NCBI GenBank assembly: GCA_037128595.1
Contig: JBAXWB010000021.1
Location: 24,893-88,892, forward strand
Length of the DNA: 64,000 nucleotides
Source of the DNA: a bacterium
GTDB lineage: Bacteria > Verrucomicrobiota > Kiritimatiellia > CAIKKV01 > CAITUY01
Direction of reading: 5' to 3'
The notes beneath the pieces were generated by a model. That model did not search any database. It was not told the DNA's origin and was given only the letters and a program-made list of their open reading frames with translations. This document shows positions 62,444 to 64,000 of this stretch, one piece after another. Both the position numbers and the translations under genes were made by a program. Within the stretch, counting starts at the first letter, position 1. Every line of letters starts with the position of its first letter.

Positions 62444-62484
62444 GTGTCCCTTGCCCAATATCTACTTTGGGGATAGGGACACTA
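62444..62484. repeat. Inverted repeat between the two recombinase genes
   Basis: AGTGTCCCT (62444-62452) and AGGGACACT (62476-62484), with further partial pairing inward (CCCAA/TTGGG). It lies just beyond both gene 3' ends and could be a terminator for the convergent genes. T-runs are poor. Confidence 0.5.
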
Positions 62485-62492
62485 CTCAAAAA

Positions 62493-63500
62493 TCAAGAAG
62501 GGGGGACTAAAAAGATGTCCAGGGGGCTCCTTACCGCAAGATTCCCTTTGCTCATGACGTGCGTGTAAATCATGGTGGTCTCCACGCTCTTGTGGCCAAG
62601 CAGTTCCTGCACGGCCCGTATGTTATAACCGTTCTCCAGCAGGTGAGTGGCGAATGAATGACGGAAGCAATGAGGCGTTACACGCTTATGAATGCCAGTA
62701 TTTAGTGCCGCTATCCGGAACGCCTTTCTGAGGATGCTATCGTCGACATGCCAGCGCCCCCGCTCGCCTGTCTTAGGGTTGGTGAACAGGTTTTTCTGGG
62801 GGAACAGGTATTGCCATCTGAGCTCCTGGCTCGCCTTGGGATACTTCCGGTTCAACGCGTCTGGCAGCACCACCTTGCCGAATCCCAGCGCAAGATCCCG
62901 GTCGTGTACGAACTTAACCTTCTTAATGTGCTCTAGCAGACGCGGAATGACACGTTCGGGTAGTATGGTGATGCGATCCTTACAGCCCTTACCGTCCATA
63001 ATCATGATGCTGCGCCGCTCAGGATCAATGTCCTTGACCCGCAGGTTCATGCACTCGTTCACCCTGAGACCACCGCCGTAGAGCAGTTCGGCCATCAGCT
63101 TGAAAGGGTCCTGCATACCTAAGATAACCTGCTGGACTTCTCCCATCGACAGGACGACAGGGATGTGCTTGTGGGTTTTGGCCCGTATGGCATTGATGCC
63201 CTGTGGTAGTTCGGTCTCCAGAACCTCTCGGTAGAGGAAGAGGATGGCGTTGAATGCTTGGTTCTGGCTGGAGGCCGAGTAGTGCCGGTCACGAGCGAGG
63301 TAGTTGAGGTAGGCCTCGATCTCTGGCTTACCCATCTCGGCAGGGTGGCGTTTTTTGTGAAAGAGGATGTACTTTAGAATCCAATGGCAGTAGATGCTCT
63401 CCGTGCTTCGGGAGTAGTGCTTGACCTTAATCCTGTCGCGGACCCTATCCATGAGCTTACGTTCCTGTGGTTTATGCTGGTTTTCCTGCTGTGTTTGCAT
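62493..63500 (-). CDS. intI: Integron integrase IntI
   Basis: 335 aa. Typical Int[21 protein letters not shown] (core-binding start), [16 protein letters not shown], catalytic Arg in [19 protein letters not shown], and the IntI-specific extra domain [17 protein letters not shown] followed by [14 protein letters not shown]. The catalytic [12 protein letters not shown] and [17 protein letters not shown] (Tyr nucleophile) and the end VRSPLDIF complete the set. The extra domain distinguishes IntI from XerC/D. It catalyses attI x attC recombination. The ATG at 63500 with AAGGGAAA upstream is preferred over a TTG at 63569. Cassettes are expected to the right, beyond its 5' end. Confidence 0.93.
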   Translation of the reverse strand: MQTQQENQHKPQERKLMDRVRDRIKVKHYSRSTESIYCHWILKYILFHKKRHPAEMGKPEIEAYLNYLARDRHYSASSQNQAFNAILFLYREVLETELPQGINAIRAKTHKHIPVVLSMGEVQQVILGMQDPFKLMAELLYGGGLRVNECMNLRVKDIDPERRSIMIMDGKGCKDRITILPERVIPRLLEHIKKVKFVHDRDLALGFGKVVLPDALNRKYPKASQELRWQYLFPQKNLFTNPKTGERGRWHVDDSILRKAFRIAALNTGIHKRVTPHCFRHSFATHLLENGYNIRAVQELLGHKSVETTMIYTHVMSKGNLAVRSPLDIFLVPPS

Positions 63501-63720
63501 TGTACTGTTTCCCTTGTTTGCTTGAGATTGGCCCTCTGGGATCCATTTCCAGAAATTTGAATAGACCAACCCCCTTGGTAGAGATTATATTCAGCAACGG
63601 CTAGCCTGATAATTGACGGAGCAGGAGCGTGCCTGAATATTGATTAAGGGCAAATAAGCCTGATAAAACCGATGAGTAGGGATGGGTAGTCGTAAGTTCA
63701 GATATTTCCCGATTTCAAGA

Positions 63721-63797
63721 TGATAACGGGACAGACGGGTAGCATTATCAAGGGTCCTGGCCGTTGATAACGGGAAGTAGCGGTAGCATTATCAGGG
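63721..63797 (+). repeat. Tandem direct repeats in the attI-like region
   Basis: Copy one at 63721-63754 and copy two at 63765-63797 share GATAACGGGA, then a variable 4-5 bases, then CGG(G)TAGCATTATCA and AGGG or GGG. Each unit is itself an imperfect inverted repeat (GATAA/TTATC). Direct repeats near attI sites are known as accessory IntI-binding sites, but this sequence is not one I recognise. Confidence 0.6.
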
Positions 63798-63945
63798 ATT
63801 GACGGAAGAAGCGTTATTGGGTGTGACTTGTTGGAAATCAAGTGCTTGCATTGAAAATGGCTGTTCCTGATATAAAGCGATAATGGGACAGGATTTGGAC
63901 GCTGGATCGGTTTATCCTGATAAAACGGGATCGGCATAATAACTA

Positions 63946-63952
63946 GTTGGGT
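63946..63952 (+). other. Candidate attI core site (GTTRRRY)
   Basis: GTTGGGT fits the recombination core GTTRRRY. It lies on the 5' side of intI in the right orientation, 10 bases before an open frame that runs off the window, as expected for a first cassette. Confidence 0.4.
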
Positions 63953-63961
63953 TTATAAAGA

Positions 63962-64000
63962 ATGAAACCAATCACATGCACACGTCGGTTTGATGAAACA
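63962..64000 (+). CDS. Start of probable first integron cassette gene (truncated by the window)
   Basis: ATG at 63962, then 12 more open codons (MKPITCTRRFDET) to the window end. AAAG lies upstream. The position right after the candidate attI core is the usual one for a first cassette gene. Too short for any functional call. Confidence 0.35.
   Translation, partial: MKPITCTRRFDET

Larger units (their letters stand above)
63501..63961 (+). other. Putative attI/Pc region of the integron, rich in GATAA repeats
   Basis: No gene. Contains many GATAA/TTATC motifs, often as CCTGATAA, including a 33-bp direct repeat (63721-63754 and 63765-63797) and a degenerate third copy near 63880. The last feature is GTTGGGT (63946-63952), which fits the integron core site GTTRRRY where the first cassette joins. 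The region should also hold the cassette promoter and the intI promoter. Confidence 0.5.

Noticed and set aside
63721..63797. Direct repeats read as a CRISPR array
   Set aside because: Only two to three units about 33 bp long, imperfect, with an 11-bp gap instead of uniform spacers, and no cas genes.

Overview
The window reads as chromosomal DNA of an anaerobic or facultative Gram-negative bacterium with fairly high GC. Lineage is inferred, not proven. A secretin-based type II secretion system (T2SS), a PEP-CTERM protein, calcium-binding 'LAGTDP' tails, an NADH-linked [FeFe] hydrogenase and many palindromic repeats fit the PVC group, most likely Kiritimatiellota or a relative.

Layout. 0.3-15.3 kb is a surface-glycan region: a DPM1-like GT2 enzyme, three large GT-C membrane glycosyltransferases, a UDP-galactopyranose-mutase-like flavoprotein, a NodB deacetylase, an SGNH esterase and an outer-membrane barrel. 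15.3-19.2 kb is an AraC regulator divergent from L-rhamnose isomerase and a second sugar isomerase. 19.4-21.9 kb is rfbD-pgi on the minus strand. 22.1-26.3 kb is a three-subunit [FeFe] hydrogenase (hydB-hydA-hydC), with a Rex-like palindrome in the divergent region before it. typA follows.

28.4-53.1 kb is a T2SS locus in two blocks. The first carries the ExeA-type ATPase, GspC, GspD, a coiled-coil/TPR protein and a two-component pair. The second carries gspE, F, G, I, J, K, L and M. Between them, and 9 bp upstream of gspE, lies a very unusual F-type ATPase operon (37.9-45.9 kb) in the order X, alpha1, alpha2, epsilon, c, b/delta, gamma, beta. It has two different alpha genes and no subunit a. 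Alpha2 has Ile where the arginine finger should be. Both alphas lack the delta-binding N-terminal helix, and the delta part of b/delta lacks its alpha-binding domain. X is an inner-membrane-anchored periplasmic protein with an internally duplicated domain. This is the best candidate for an undescribed system: a modified rotary-type ATPase linked to secretion rather than, or as well as, ATP synthesis. The function is inference.

53.2-56.6 kb holds three exported proteins of visibly lower GC, the last with a PEP-CTERM anchor, ended by a strong terminator. 56.6-60.8 kb is housekeeping (recO, ybeY, a PgpH-type HD phosphohydrolase, holA). The right edge has tRNA-Thr(CGT) with a sigma70-type promoter, a tyrosine recombinase, then an integron integrase (intI) on the minus strand. 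A repeat-rich attI-like region and the probable first cassette run off the right end.

Small palindromic and heptameric repeats are scattered throughout, several inside reading frames. One hairpin family keeps a constant loop and tail while the stem changes in a compensatory way.
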